From Lysobacter sp. (lineage in GTDB: Bacteria > Pseudomonadota > Gammaproteobacteria > Xanthomonadales > Xanthomonadaceae): a stretch of DNA of 64,000 bases. Made by a program: the position numbers and the translations under genes. Shown piece by piece: positions 48,906 through 55,949 of this stretch; the first letter of the stretch is position 1; every line of letters begins with the position of its first letter. A model generated the notes under the pieces. That model saw nothing but the letters and a program-made list of their open reading frames with translations, did not search any database and was not told where the DNA came from. The DNA lies in assembly GCA_011526085.1 (NCBI GenBank), contig WYBC01000022.1:1-64000 (forward strand), given 5' to 3'.

Positions 48906-49457
48906 ATGAGAGAAGTACTCAGAAAACTGAAAGATGGAGAATATTGGATCTACGGTCCGTCCGCTCATGAATTTGAGAATGTGATCGAATTTATTCAGAG
49001 GCTCTCTGACTATGCCGATGAATGCATTGACAGAATGACATCAAATGAAGATGTTGATCCTGAACTCACCGAGGCACACGAGGAGGTTTCGTCCGACCTG
49101 AGATACTACAACCATATTGAAAAAGGACTTCTATGGTCGTTTGCGCTATGGAGGCTTCAAGGCATGCTTGAGGCTACAATTGTTGATCATTACTTATTAA
49201 ACCGCCCCACCAAGCCCCTCGTAGGGTTGCGCTCAAAAATTAGTGCACTATTGGCCGATGGATACACCATCAGCAAAAAGCACGATGCAGATTTGCATGC
49301 TTGGGCTAACCTCAGAAATCTGCTATCACACATGCCTCCCGAGCATTACAGAACAGTTGCAATTGATCGTTATGACATTGATGAGTATGTCGCCTTATTG
49401 AAGGCCGTTTGCGCCATCTGGAGCGTTGAGCGCAAAACCATCCACAATGAATCCTAA
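48906..49457 (+). CDS. Cassette gene 3, HEPN-like protein with RNxxxH motif
   Basis: 183 residues, all helical in appearance. Near the C-terminus WANLRNLLSHMPP contains Arg137-Asn-x-x-x-His142, the catalytic RNxxxH (Rx4-6H) motif of HEPN ribonucleases. Upstream helices (EFENVIEFIQRLSDYADECI, LLWSFALWRLQGMLEATIVD) fit a HEPN-type bundle. HEPN proteins are common toxin or abortive-infection RNases; no MNT antitoxin is adjacent, which is usual for single-gene cassettes. The stop lies inside attC site 3. The family was not matched to a named Pfam entry. Confidence 0.65.
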   Translation: MREVLRKLKDGEYWIYGPSAHEFENVIEFIQRLSDYADECIDRMTSNEDVDPELTEAHEEVSSDLRYYNHIEKGLLWSFALWRLQGMLEATIVDHYLLNRPTKPLVGLRSKISALLADGYTISKKHDADLHAWANLRNLLSHMPPEHYRTVAIDRYDIDEYVALLKAVCAIWSVERKTIHNES

Positions 49458-49509
49458 CAATTAGTTCAAGCCCACCCCGCATCGGGTCGACTTAACTCAG
49501 GCGTTAGGC
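49452..49509 (+). repeat. attC recombination site 3 (58 bp)
   Basis: This is the best preserved site: tcctaac (49452-49458), then aattagttcaagcc, a short loop, cgacttaactcaggc and the exact core gttaggc (49503-49509). Size and layout are those of a classic 59-base element. Confidence 0.9.
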
Positions 49510-49535
49510 CTCAGAACGAGGAATTATTCAGTTCA

Positions 49536-50387
49536 ATGCAATTTGACATAGCCATTTCTTTTGCTGGCGAAGATCGCCAAACTGCGCAGCGACTTGCAGA
49601 AGCCTTTACAAGCAGAGGGCTGGTGGTTTTCTACGACGATGATCGGCAAGCCGACCTGCTTGGAGAAAATTTAACTGAGTATTTGAGTGACATATATAGA
49701 AACAGATCGAGATACTGCGTTGTCTTGGTTTCAACGCATTACGTGAAGAAACGTTGGACACGGCACGAATGGCGTGCGGCGCAAGCAAGAGCTTTCCAGC
49801 ATTTTGATAGCGCCTATATCCTTCCAGTCCGCCTTGACGGATCCGAATTGCCGGGCCTTTTGCCGACCACCGGGTTTATGAACCTTGATGTAAGCGATGA
49901 AGAATCATTTCAAAATGCTATCAAAGTAATTTCAGATAAAGTTAACCAAACCGCTGAGCTAAGGAAAATAATTACCTTAGCCAGGGCCGCCTACACCCGC
50001 GGAGACCTCGAACTTGTCTGTGACCTGCTAAAAAATCAGAAAATTTCGGAAGAGATTGAAGCAGATCACGATGCGTTACGACTCCTTGCGGACACGGAGT
50101 TGATGCGCGGAAGGCATGAGCAAGCGTTACCTTACTATAAAGTTATAGTCAAAGCATTTCCTTCAGATGCAGACGCATGGTTCCAAGCAGGCGTTTGCCT
50201 CGTCCGATCCGGACTGCTAGAGGACTCAATTGAAATGTTTCAAAGGACAATTTCTTTGGCTCCCGGCCACACAACTGCACAAGCCGAGTTAGAACGTATT
50301 TCTAAGCAACGCCGCCTTGAGTCAATTCCTTTTTTTGGAAGTATCTACCGCCGCATGAGCTCTTATTCACGCCGAAGTCTGCGGTGA
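49536..50387 (+). CDS. Cassette gene 4, TIR domain protein with TPR repeats
   Basis: 283 residues. Residues 1-140 are a TIR_2-type domain: FDIAISFAGEDRQTAQRLAE, LVVFYDDDRQADLLGENL, SRYCVVLVSTHYVKKRWTRH and AYILPVRLDGSELPGL. Glu78 in RHEWRAAQ is the likely catalytic Glu of NADase TIRs. Residues about 150-270 hold TPR-like helices (RGDLELVCDLLKNQ, GRHEQALPYYKVIVKAFPSD, WFQAGVCLVRSGLLEDSIEM). Bacterial TIR proteins act in anti-phage NAD+ depletion, and a TPR part may sense the trigger. The start ATG 49536 follows attC site 3 by 26 bases. Confidence 0.85.
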   Translation: MQFDIAISFAGEDRQTAQRLAEAFTSRGLVVFYDDDRQADLLGENLTEYLSDIYRNRSRYCVVLVSTHYVKKRWTRHEWRAAQARAFQHFDSAYILPVRLDGSELPGLLPTTGFMNLDVSDEESFQNAIKVISDKVNQTAELRKIITLARAAYTRGDLELVCDLLKNQKISEEIEADHDALRLLADTELMRGRHEQALPYYKVIVKAFPSDADAWFQAGVCLVRSGLLEDSIEMFQRTISLAPGHTTAQAELERISKQRRLESIPFFGSIYRRMSSYSRRSLR

Positions 50388-50465
50388 GCCAACTAATGCT
50401 CCTGCGCTACGCTAGCAAGCTTCCACCGCCCTATTGTTGATGCGCTTTCACTCAGCGCCTTTGGC
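50388..50465 (+). repeat. Degenerate attC-like site 4
   Basis: gccaact after the TIR gene stop and a terminal gcctttggc (50457-50465) occupy the R-box positions. The loop contains gcgctacgctagca (50404-50417), the 14-mer seen in attC site 1. The arms pair poorly, so the site is probably inactive. Confidence 0.5.
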
Positions 50466-50521
50466 CGCCTCATGAGACTGTCGTTATCCAATTCAACCAA
50501 CCTTGCAGGCCGGAGCTCCTC

Positions 50522-50803
50522 ATGCGCTATGTACTCGGCGTCCTCGGAATTCTGCTGCTGCAGGTCGGCTTCTCTTTTGCAGTCATCTCGGCTACCTCTG
50601 GCGGCGGATCGTTCGTCGGTCTGGGCGCCATGCTGCTGGCCATTCTGGGGATCCCGCTGACCGCGCTGATCAACGCTCTCCTCCTTCACTCCCAGCGTAA
50701 GAACGGTACATCGCACTTCCTTCTGCGGCTGGCCCTCGTCTCGCTGGCCCTGCCCGCCGCACAATTGACCCTCATGATTCTCGTCTCTGTCTTTCGGCTC
50801 TAA
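50522..50803 (+). CDS. Cassette gene 5, small membrane protein
   Basis: 93 residues with three hydrophobic segments: MRYVLGVLGILLLQVGFSFA, LGAMLLAILGIPLTALINAL and LALVSLALPAAQLTLMILVS. GGAGCTC precedes the ATG. Family unknown. The stop TAA falls in a ctctaagc core-like sequence of the next site. Confidence 0.6.
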   Translation: MRYVLGVLGILLLQVGFSFAVISATSGGGSFVGLGAMLLAILGIPLTALINALLLHSQRKNGTSHFLLRLALVSLALPAAQLTLMILVSVFRL

Positions 50804-50896
50804 GCCGTATCTCTACCGTGTCCGTACGATCCAACCCTGCGTTCCGACTGACCTTCGCCAGCCGCGATTCGACTTGACTCATGCACCGGGTGTCAG
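50799..50896 (+). repeat. Degenerate attC-like site 5
   Basis: It opens with tctaagc around the stop of cassette gene 5 and closes with cgacttgactcatgc and gggtgtcag just before the next ATG. The cgacttgactcatgc string parallels cgacttaactcaggc of the intact sites. The rest has decayed. Confidence 0.45.
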
Positions 50897-51403
50897 ATGA
50901 AGACCATCTTCGCTCTACTCTCAATTCTGCTCAGTGGATCGGCTTTTGCAGCCAAGCCATACGACATGCGAGGCGTTTTGCTTCTGCAGCCCGACTTCAT
51001 CCTGAGCGAGCGCGTCGAAGTCGCCGATCTGTCCACCTACATCAAGTCGGTCACTGCTGCTGCGGATACAACCTTGGCCGGCATCGACAAACCTGTTCCG
51101 TCGGCTGGCTTCATCGTCATTGCAGTTCGCCCTGACGGCCGATCCAAGGTTTGGCTGGATTTCTCGCCCGCACTGCCACCTACCATTGCCGCACGGCTAC
51201 GCGCCTCGTTGGAGCGAGTCGCACCTTTCCGAGCCGATGGCGGCATCGTTGTCTTCGCTCTCAACTCCACGCTGTGGGGCGCCGAAGCTAGCTCACGTCC
51301 AATGCCGTCTCCTTTCGAATGGAACAACGCCATGAAGTCTTTGGACGGCCCCATGGAGATCGAAGCGCTTGTTGAGCGGGTGTGGCCGAAGGACGGCCCC
51401 TGA
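50897..51403 (+). CDS. Cassette gene 6, exported hypothetical protein
   Basis: 168 residues with a signal peptide (MKTIFALLSILLSGSAFAA). The mature part includes GFIVIAVRPDGRSKVWLDFS and GGIVVFALNSTLWGAEASSR. Small exported proteins of this kind are frequent in chromosomal cassettes of this family of bacteria, but the function is unknown. The stop TGA overlaps the following attC-like core (ccctgac). Confidence 0.7.
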   Translation: MKTIFALLSILLSGSAFAAKPYDMRGVLLLQPDFILSERVEVADLSTYIKSVTAAADTTLAGIDKPVPSAGFIVIAVRPDGRSKVWLDFSPALPPTIAARLRASLERVAPFRADGGIVVFALNSTLWGAEASSRPMPSPFEWNNAMKSLDGPMEIEALVERVWPKDGP

Positions 51404-51509
51404 CTTTTCGCACAAACCGATGCAAGCACCGTGCGTCGGCCACGAGCCTGCGCTACCCTGCCACGCATCCGCCGCCCCGCTCTGGTGCGGCTCAGCTGGG
51501 GCATCAGGC
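51400..51509 (+). repeat. Degenerate attC-like site 6
   Basis: ccctgac at the gene 6 stop and gcatcaggc (51501-51509) form the R boxes; cggctcagctgggg replaces the usual cggcttaactcagg. The loop has gcgctaccctgcca at 51450, a variant of the 14-mer in sites 1 and 4. Confidence 0.5.
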
Positions 51510-51524
51510 TGCCGGGAAAAGTCC

Positions 51525-51764
51525 ATGGCATACATGACGATTGAGGTTCCTGGCTGCGTCATCGGCGACATCCAGTCCGCTCTCATCAGGTCAGGCTTCG
51601 GACATCTGGACAGCGCCGAGTTTGCAGAGCACATCATCAGCAGCGTCTCTGTCAGCTTCAAGAGCAGTCACTTGGACAAGGCCGGTGTCGATCCTGCCTT
51701 TCTCGTTCAGGAGCTGCGTGCTGTCGGGCTTCTCGTCCGTTGGACGGGCGAGCCGGCGATCTGA
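51525..51764 (+). CDS. Cassette gene 7, hypothetical 79-residue protein
   Basis: It starts MAYMTIEVPGCVIGDIQSAL from ATG 51525 (MTIEV at 51537 is an alternative), with GGGAAAAG close upstream. Soluble, mixed helix and strand. Not recognised. The stop TGA lies in the next attC-like core (ctgacaatgc). Confidence 0.55.
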   Translation: MAYMTIEVPGCVIGDIQSALIRSGFGHLDSAEFAEHIISSVSVSFKSSHLDKAGVDPAFLVQELRAVGLLVRWTGEPAI

Positions 51765-51818
51765 CAATGCATTCAAACCAAACCGGCTCCGCGGCTTGGC
51801 TCAATTCAGGCATCAGTC
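51760..51818 (+). repeat. attC-like site 7 (about 59 bp)
   Basis: tctgacaatgcattcaaacc, a ggctccgcggcttgg loop region, then ctcaattcagg and catcagtc. Length and box order match a 59-base element, with altered cores (tctgac, catcagtc instead of cctaac, gttaggc). Confidence 0.6.
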
Positions 51819-51823
51819 CTCAC

Positions 51824-52198
51824 ATGAAGCTGCTGGTTCTTTCGACAAGTCTGTTGCTGTTGGCGGCTTGCGGCCCTCGGGGTCCCGCCCCGTCTGGGAC
51901 AACGGCATCGATGTCGCCGGCACCCGATGTCGGCGACATCGGGGCTTACCACCATTGCTCGGCAACGCCTCGACGCGCACTGTCCGAGCGCGAGAGATGC
52001 GAAGTGGCGGCCTTTCGCTCGCGCTGCACCGCCCTCGATGACTGCCATGTCAGCTGCATCAGCAGCCCTTCGGGGTCATTCGCAGGCGGTCGCTGCGCTC
52101 ACGTTTGCAGCAGGGGACCGCATCGGGGCGCTCCACCGCCGGACGCACTCTCGGCCTGCGCCAGTCTCGCAGGGCGCTCGGGCGTGGACGCAGAGTGA
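51824..52198 (+). CDS. Cassette gene 8, Cys-rich lipoprotein
   Basis: 124 residues with a strong lipobox (STSLLLLAAC, Cys 16). The mature part has about eight Cys in RERCEVAAFRSRC, DDCHVSCISSPSG and GGRCAHVCSRG, probably disulphide-bonded in the periplasm. Family unknown. The ATG follows attC-like site 7 by five bases. Confidence 0.6.
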   Translation: MKLLVLSTSLLLLAACGPRGPAPSGTTASMSPAPDVGDIGAYHHCSATPRRALSERERCEVAAFRSRCTALDDCHVSCISSPSGSFAGGRCAHVCSRGPHRGAPPPDALSACASLAGRSGVDAE

Positions 52199-52311
52199 GG
52201 TCCGACCATTCGTTCGAGTCGAACCCGCATCGTGGCGTCGGCCGCTTTTTTTGCGCTACGCTGGCACGCGCCGCCGCCCCGCCATCGAGCCCTTCGATTC
52301 CGGCATCCGGC
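52199..52311 (+). repeat. Degenerate attC-like site 8
   Basis: gtccgaccattcgttcgagtcgaac parallels the cctaacaattcgttcaagccgac of site 1, followed by cgcatcgtggcgtcgg, also present in site 1 as cacatcgtggcgtcgg. gcgctacgctggca at 52253 is the shared loop 14-mer. It ends with gattccggcatccggc. Confidence 0.55.
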
Positions 52312-52344
52312 GCTTGTCCGCCACGACCGTCAAGGGAGAGAAGC

Positions 52345-52599
52345 ATGGGTCACTTCAGCGTGTGGCACTGGGTCATCGTGTTGTTCCTTGCAGGCATCCC
52401 CGTCGCAGTGGTCGGCCTGATCGTTTGGCTGGTGGTCCGCGCTTCGAATCGCCCGGTCGCGCCGGCATCGCCCCTTCCGGCATCCAATCGCCCATCGGTC
52501 GAATCCCGGCTGCAGGAACTCAATACGCTCAAGGACAAGGCGTTGATCACGGACGCCGAGTACGAGCAGCAGCGCGCATCGATTCTTCGCGGGGTCTAG
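52345..52599 (+). CDS. Cassette gene 9, SHOCT domain membrane protein
   Basis: 84 residues: one N-terminal membrane helix (WVIVLFLAGIPVAVVGLIVW), a Pro/Ala/Ser linker, and a C-terminal SHOCT domain (SRLQELNTLKDKALITDAEY then EQQRASIL). AGGGAGAG six bases before the ATG gives a strong start. SHOCT domains mediate oligomerisation; the role here is unknown. Confidence 0.75.
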   Translation: MGHFSVWHWVIVLFLAGIPVAVVGLIVWLVVRASNRPVAPASPLPASNRPSVESRLQELNTLKDKALITDAEYEQQRASILRGV

Positions 52600-52705
52600 G
52601 CGCGCGCCCTACCGTCAGCGGATCCCGCCTCGCGGCATCGAACGCACGCCTGCACCACGCCAGCCTGCGTTCGCCAGCCGATTTCGAGGCCGCCTGGAAA
52701 GTTCA

Positions 52706-53104
52706 ATGGATCACTCGAACCCGTACACCCCGCCCGCTTCCCGTGTCGCATCGAGACAACGGGGCCTGGCAGGTTCCACTCGCATCCTGCTGATGTGTCT
52801 GATCAGCGCACAGCTCGCCGTCGCGCTGCTCTCTTTGCCTGGCGGATTGCAAATGGTCCAGCACGGAGACATCTCACCTCTCGCATTGCTCGGAGCCGTA
52901 CTGGCCACGGGCGTGCTTGTCCTGGGCGGTGCGCTCGTCGTGGCTCGGCGGCGTCCTGTAACGCTTTTGTTCATCGCGGCTGCGCTGGGCGTGCTGACCG
53001 CCCTGCAGTGGCATCCACCCTTCGTATTCACATGCATTGCGATCGGCTCGCTTTCGGCGATCATTGCGCTCCTTGCCGGCCGACCCGCGCGAACAGTGCC
53101 CTGA
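52706..53104 (+). CDS. Cassette gene 10, membrane protein
   Basis: 132 residues with four hydrophobic segments, e.g. ILLMCLISAQLAVALLSLPG, LALLGAVLATGVLVLGGALV, TLLFIAAALGVLTAL and CIAIGSLSAIIALLAG, after an NPYTPPAS-type start often seen in small membrane proteins. Unknown function. The preceding 106 bases probably hold a further decayed attC. Confidence 0.6.
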   Translation: MDHSNPYTPPASRVASRQRGLAGSTRILLMCLISAQLAVALLSLPGGLQMVQHGDISPLALLGAVLATGVLVLGGALVVARRRPVTLLFIAAALGVLTALQWHPPFVFTCIAIGSLSAIIALLAGRPARTVP

Positions 53105-53163
53105 TCATTCATCGAAACCGGAGTTGTTTCACGGCCCACTTTGCCCGGACGGAAAGCATCATC

Positions 53164-53427
53164 ATGGCGCTACGGGATTCCAGACTGTTTCGCGCTGTCG
53201 CGTACACGTTGTTCGGCCTGTCATTGGCCAGCTTCGTGTTCGCCGTCGTCATGCGGGTTTCCAGCGGCCATGGCGCGGATATTTATCATGGTGGCCGCGG
53301 CCTGCCCATTCCCAACATCGCGGCGCTGGTCACGATCGTCGCCATCGCTCTGGTGCTGGTTGTCTGGCTGTTTCAACTGGCATGGCGGAAGTGGCGTCGC
53401 CTGCGGATTCGCAGGCATGAAACATGA
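53164..53427 (+). CDS. Cassette gene 11, small membrane protein
   Basis: 87 residues: helices at AVAYTLFGLSLASFVFAVVM and IAALVTIVAIALVLVVWLFQ, with a very basic tail (RKWRRLRIRRH). Not recognised. The preceding gap (cctgatcattcatcgaaacc ...) retains a faint attC look. It is the last plus-strand gene before the dehydrogenases. Confidence 0.6.
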   Translation: MALRDSRLFRAVAYTLFGLSLASFVFAVVMRVSSGHGADIYHGGRGLPIPNIAALVTIVAIALVLVVWLFQLAWRKWRRLRIRRHET

Positions 53428-53574
53428 ATTCATCCGGCTGGCTCCGGCATGGCATCCGGTCGGCGCAGCGCAAATGCCGACGCCTTTCGCGAAGACGACG
53501 CGAACTCGCCGGAGTTGAAGAGTTGAAGACGTGATCGATGATCGTGCCGCCACAGGCCCTGCAAGGTCACCCCG

Positions 53575-53593
53575 ATGGCCTCGGTGAGGCCAT
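53575..53593 (-). terminator. Hairpin after the minus-strand dehydrogenase gene
   Basis: atggcctc (53575-53582) and gaggccat (53586-53593) pair perfectly around GGT, four bases beyond the stop of the gene at 53598. No U-tract follows. Confidence 0.5.
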
Positions 53594-53597
53594 GCGA

Positions 53598-54368
53598 TCA
53601 GGCCAGATAACCGCCATCCACCGTGAGGCAGGTGCCGGTGACGTAACCCGACGCCGGCGATGCGAGGAACAGCACCGCGGGCGCGATTTCGTCAGGCTGC
53701 GCGCTGCGGCCCATCGGGATCAGCTGCGACATCATCGCCATCAGCTTCGGGTTGCCGGTGATCGCGGAGGCGAACTTGGTGTCGGTGAGGCCGGGCAGCA
53801 CGGCATTGACGCGCACGCCATGCGCCGCGAGCTCCTTCGCGAAGCCTTCGGTCATGTTGACGATGCCGGCCTTGGTCATCGAATACACGCCCTGCCCCCA
53901 GGCCGGGCGACGCGCGTTCACCGACGCGATGTTGACGATGCTGCCGCCGCCGTGGTCCTTCATCCGCCGCGCGGCCTGCGCGGTGGCCCAGAAATAGCCG
54001 CGCAGATTGACCTCGACGGTCTTCTCGTAGCTGGCGAGATCCATGTCGATCATCGGGCCGTAATACGGATTCGCGGCGGCGTTGTTGACCAGGATCGACG
54101 GCGTGCGGCCGTCGGCGTCGAGCGCGGCGAACAGCGCTTCGATCGCCGCGGGATCGCCGACATGCAGGGCGCGGGCTTCGGCGGAACCACCGGCCTCGCG
54201 GATGGCCGACGCGACGGTTTCGCAGGCGTCGATCTTGCGCGAGCTGCAGACGACGTGGGCGCCGTGGGCGGCGAGCAGGTGGGCGATGGCTTCGCCGATG
54301 CCGCGCGAGGCGCCGCTGACGAGGGCGGTCTTTCCGGTGAGGTCGAACAGCGGATCCGGGGTCGGCAT
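53598..54368 (-). CDS. Short-chain dehydrogenase/reductase
   Basis: 256 residues, classical SDR. NAD(P) motif VSGASRGIGEAIAHL, NNAAANPY for NNAG, catalytic Ser in IVNIASVNARR, YSMTK for YxxxK, and the C-terminal GYVTGTCLTVDGGYL. The Arg in ASRGIG and the downstream SSRK favour NADP, which is inference. Substrate unknown. ATG 54368 is divergent from the second SDR gene with 79 bases between, so they may share control. Confidence 0.93.
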   Translation of the reverse strand: MPTPDPLFDLTGKTALVSGASRGIGEAIAHLLAAHGAHVVCSSRKIDACETVASAIREAGGSAEARALHVGDPAAIEALFAALDADGRTPSILVNNAAANPYYGPMIDMDLASYEKTVEVNLRGYFWATAQAARRMKDHGGGSIVNIASVNARRPAWGQGVYSMTKAGIVNMTEGFAKELAAHGVRVNAVLPGLTDTKFASAITGNPKLMAMMSQLIPMGRSAQPDEIAPAVLFLASPASGYVTGTCLTVDGGYLA

Positions 54369-54447
54369 GGTCGGGACATCCTGGGCGAAACGGGTGGGCG
54401 ATGATGACGGGCGCGGGTATGCTGGCGAGCCTAGCACAGCCCCGCGG

Positions 54448-55254
54448 ATGCCCATGCACACTCCACGTCGACGCGTTCTGATCACCGGTGCCGGCAGCGG
54501 CCTCGGCCTCGCGCTCGCGCTGCGCTATGCGCGCGCCGGCGCCCGCGTGGCCTGCGTCGACCTGCTGCCCGAACGCACCGAAGCGGCGCGCGCGGCGCTG
54601 GCCGGCGACGGCCATCTCGCGCTGCAGGCCGACGTCGGCGACGACGCGTCGATGCAGGCGCTGCACGATGCGGTGCAGGCGGCCTGGGGCGGCGTCGACG
54701 TGCTGGTGAACAACGCCGGCATCGCGTCGGTCGGCGCGATGGTCGAGACCACCATGGACGAATGGCGGAAGATCATCGAGATCGATCTGCTCGGCGTGGT
54801 GCGCGGCTGCCGGTTGTTCATCCCCGGCATGCTCGCCGCAGGCCGCGGCCAGGTGTTGAGCACCGCGAGTTTCGCGGGCCTCGCCGGCGCGCCCGGCATG
54901 ATGAGCTACGGCGTGGCCAAGGCCGCGGTGGTGGCGATGTCGGAACAGTTGCGCGCGGAAATGCACGGCACCGGCGTGCGCGTCGGCGTGATCTGTCCGG
55001 CGTTCTTCCGTACCAATCTGCTGGACACCGCCATCGCCAGCGACAAGATCAAGGCGAAGGTCGTGAAGCTGATGGACACCGCGCCCGATACGCTAGACAG
55101 CGTCGCCGACAAGGTCTTCGCCGCGGCGGAGCGCGGCGATTTCATGATCATCCCGACCAAGCGCGAACCGTTCCGCTGGTGGTTGAAGCGCTATCTGCCG
55201 CGGGTGTATTTCCGGATGCTGCAGAAGCTGGCCAAAAAGCGACGCGACGCGTAG
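54448..55254 (+). CDS. Short-chain dehydrogenase/reductase
   Basis: 268 residues. ITGAGSGLGLALALRYARAG is the cofactor loop, with Asp (VACVDLL) after the second strand indicating NAD preference. DVLVNNAGIAS, VLSTASFAGLAG (Ser) and YGVAKAAVV (Tyr, Lys) complete the catalytic set. The C-terminus is long and basic (WWLKRYLPRVYFRMLQKLAK), possibly membrane-attached. ATG 54448 was chosen; 54454 is also possible. Confidence 0.92.
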   Translation: MPMHTPRRRVLITGAGSGLGLALALRYARAGARVACVDLLPERTEAARAALAGDGHLALQADVGDDASMQALHDAVQAAWGGVDVLVNNAGIASVGAMVETTMDEWRKIIEIDLLGVVRGCRLFIPGMLAAGRGQVLSTASFAGLAGAPGMMSYGVAKAAVVAMSEQLRAEMHGTGVRVGVICPAFFRTNLLDTAIASDKIKAKVVKLMDTAPDTLDSVADKVFAAAERGDFMIIPTKREPFRWWLKRYLPRVYFRMLQKLAKKRRDA

Positions 55255-55282
55255 CCGATCGCGTCGCGCCTGATCGAGGCAA

Positions 55283-55303
55283 GGTCGGCGATCGCGGCCG
55301 ACC
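55283..55303. terminator. Hairpin between convergent genes
   Basis: ggtcggc (55283-55289) and gccgacc (55297-55303) pair around a seven-base loop, between the SDR gene ending at 55254 and the convergent gene ending at 55320. Confidence 0.45.
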
Positions 55304-55319
55304 CTGCGAACCGTGGGCT

Positions 55320-55865
55320 TCAGCCGCCCGGAAAATCGCGTTCCCAACCGCCCGTGCCCCACCACGGCGGCGGTCCCGGAGGCCACGGCCAGGGCTGCGG
55401 CGGGAACGGACGCGGCGGCCACGGGATCTGCGGCGGCCAACCGCGCGGCCGCCTCGGCCAACGCGGCAGGCGCGGCGGAAGAAGATCGGGCGGCAGCGGC
55501 GTCAGTCCCGCAGGCATGCCGCGGGTGGCGAAAGCGAATGCCGCTTCCAGCGCATGGTCTTCCTTCGAGACCATGTGCTGCTCGACGACCTCGACCGCTT
55601 CCAGCGCCTCGGCCAGCAGCCGCCCCAACCCGTCTTCGCTCTTGGCGCTTTTCGCCGCCGCGAGCGTCTCGCGCAGTTCCTTCGCGCAGACGGCCATCGC
55701 GCCCTCGGGGATCGTGGCCGAGCCGCGCCGCAGTTCGATGGCCAGGTTGCGCAGGTCCAGCGCGCACACCAGCAGTTGTTTCCGCATTTTCTCGCCCGCG
55801 GCCTTGCCGGCGGCCGACGATACCGCGCTCGACGCCAGCGCAAGCGATTCGATCAGATCATCCAT
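55320..55865 (-). CDS. Helical protein with Pro/Trp-rich C-terminal tail
   Basis: 181 residues from ATG 55865. Residues 1-118 are helical, starting MDDLIESLALASSAVSSAAG and including LLVCALDLRNLAIELRRG. The last 60 residues are a low-complexity Pro/Trp/Arg tail (e.g. PWPPRPFPPQPWPWPPGPPP), which may bind SH3-like or polyanionic partners. No signal peptide. It starts 84 bases after the lipoprotein gene on the same strand, so the two are probably cotranscribed. Family unknown. Confidence 0.65.
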   Translation of the reverse strand: MDDLIESLALASSAVSSAAGKAAGEKMRKQLLVCALDLRNLAIELRRGSATIPEGAMAVCAKELRETLAAAKSAKSEDGLGRLLAEALEAVEVVEQHMVSKEDHALEAAFAFATRGMPAGLTPLPPDLLPPRLPRWPRRPRGWPPQIPWPPRPFPPQPWPWPPGPPPWWGTGGWERDFPGG

Positions 55866-55949
55866 CGTGCATTCTCCTCGTGGTGGGAAGCGTCGTCGCA
55901 CGGTGCGCGCGGCGCGAAGCCCGTCGGCGGGTCGAAACCGTTCCCGGTC

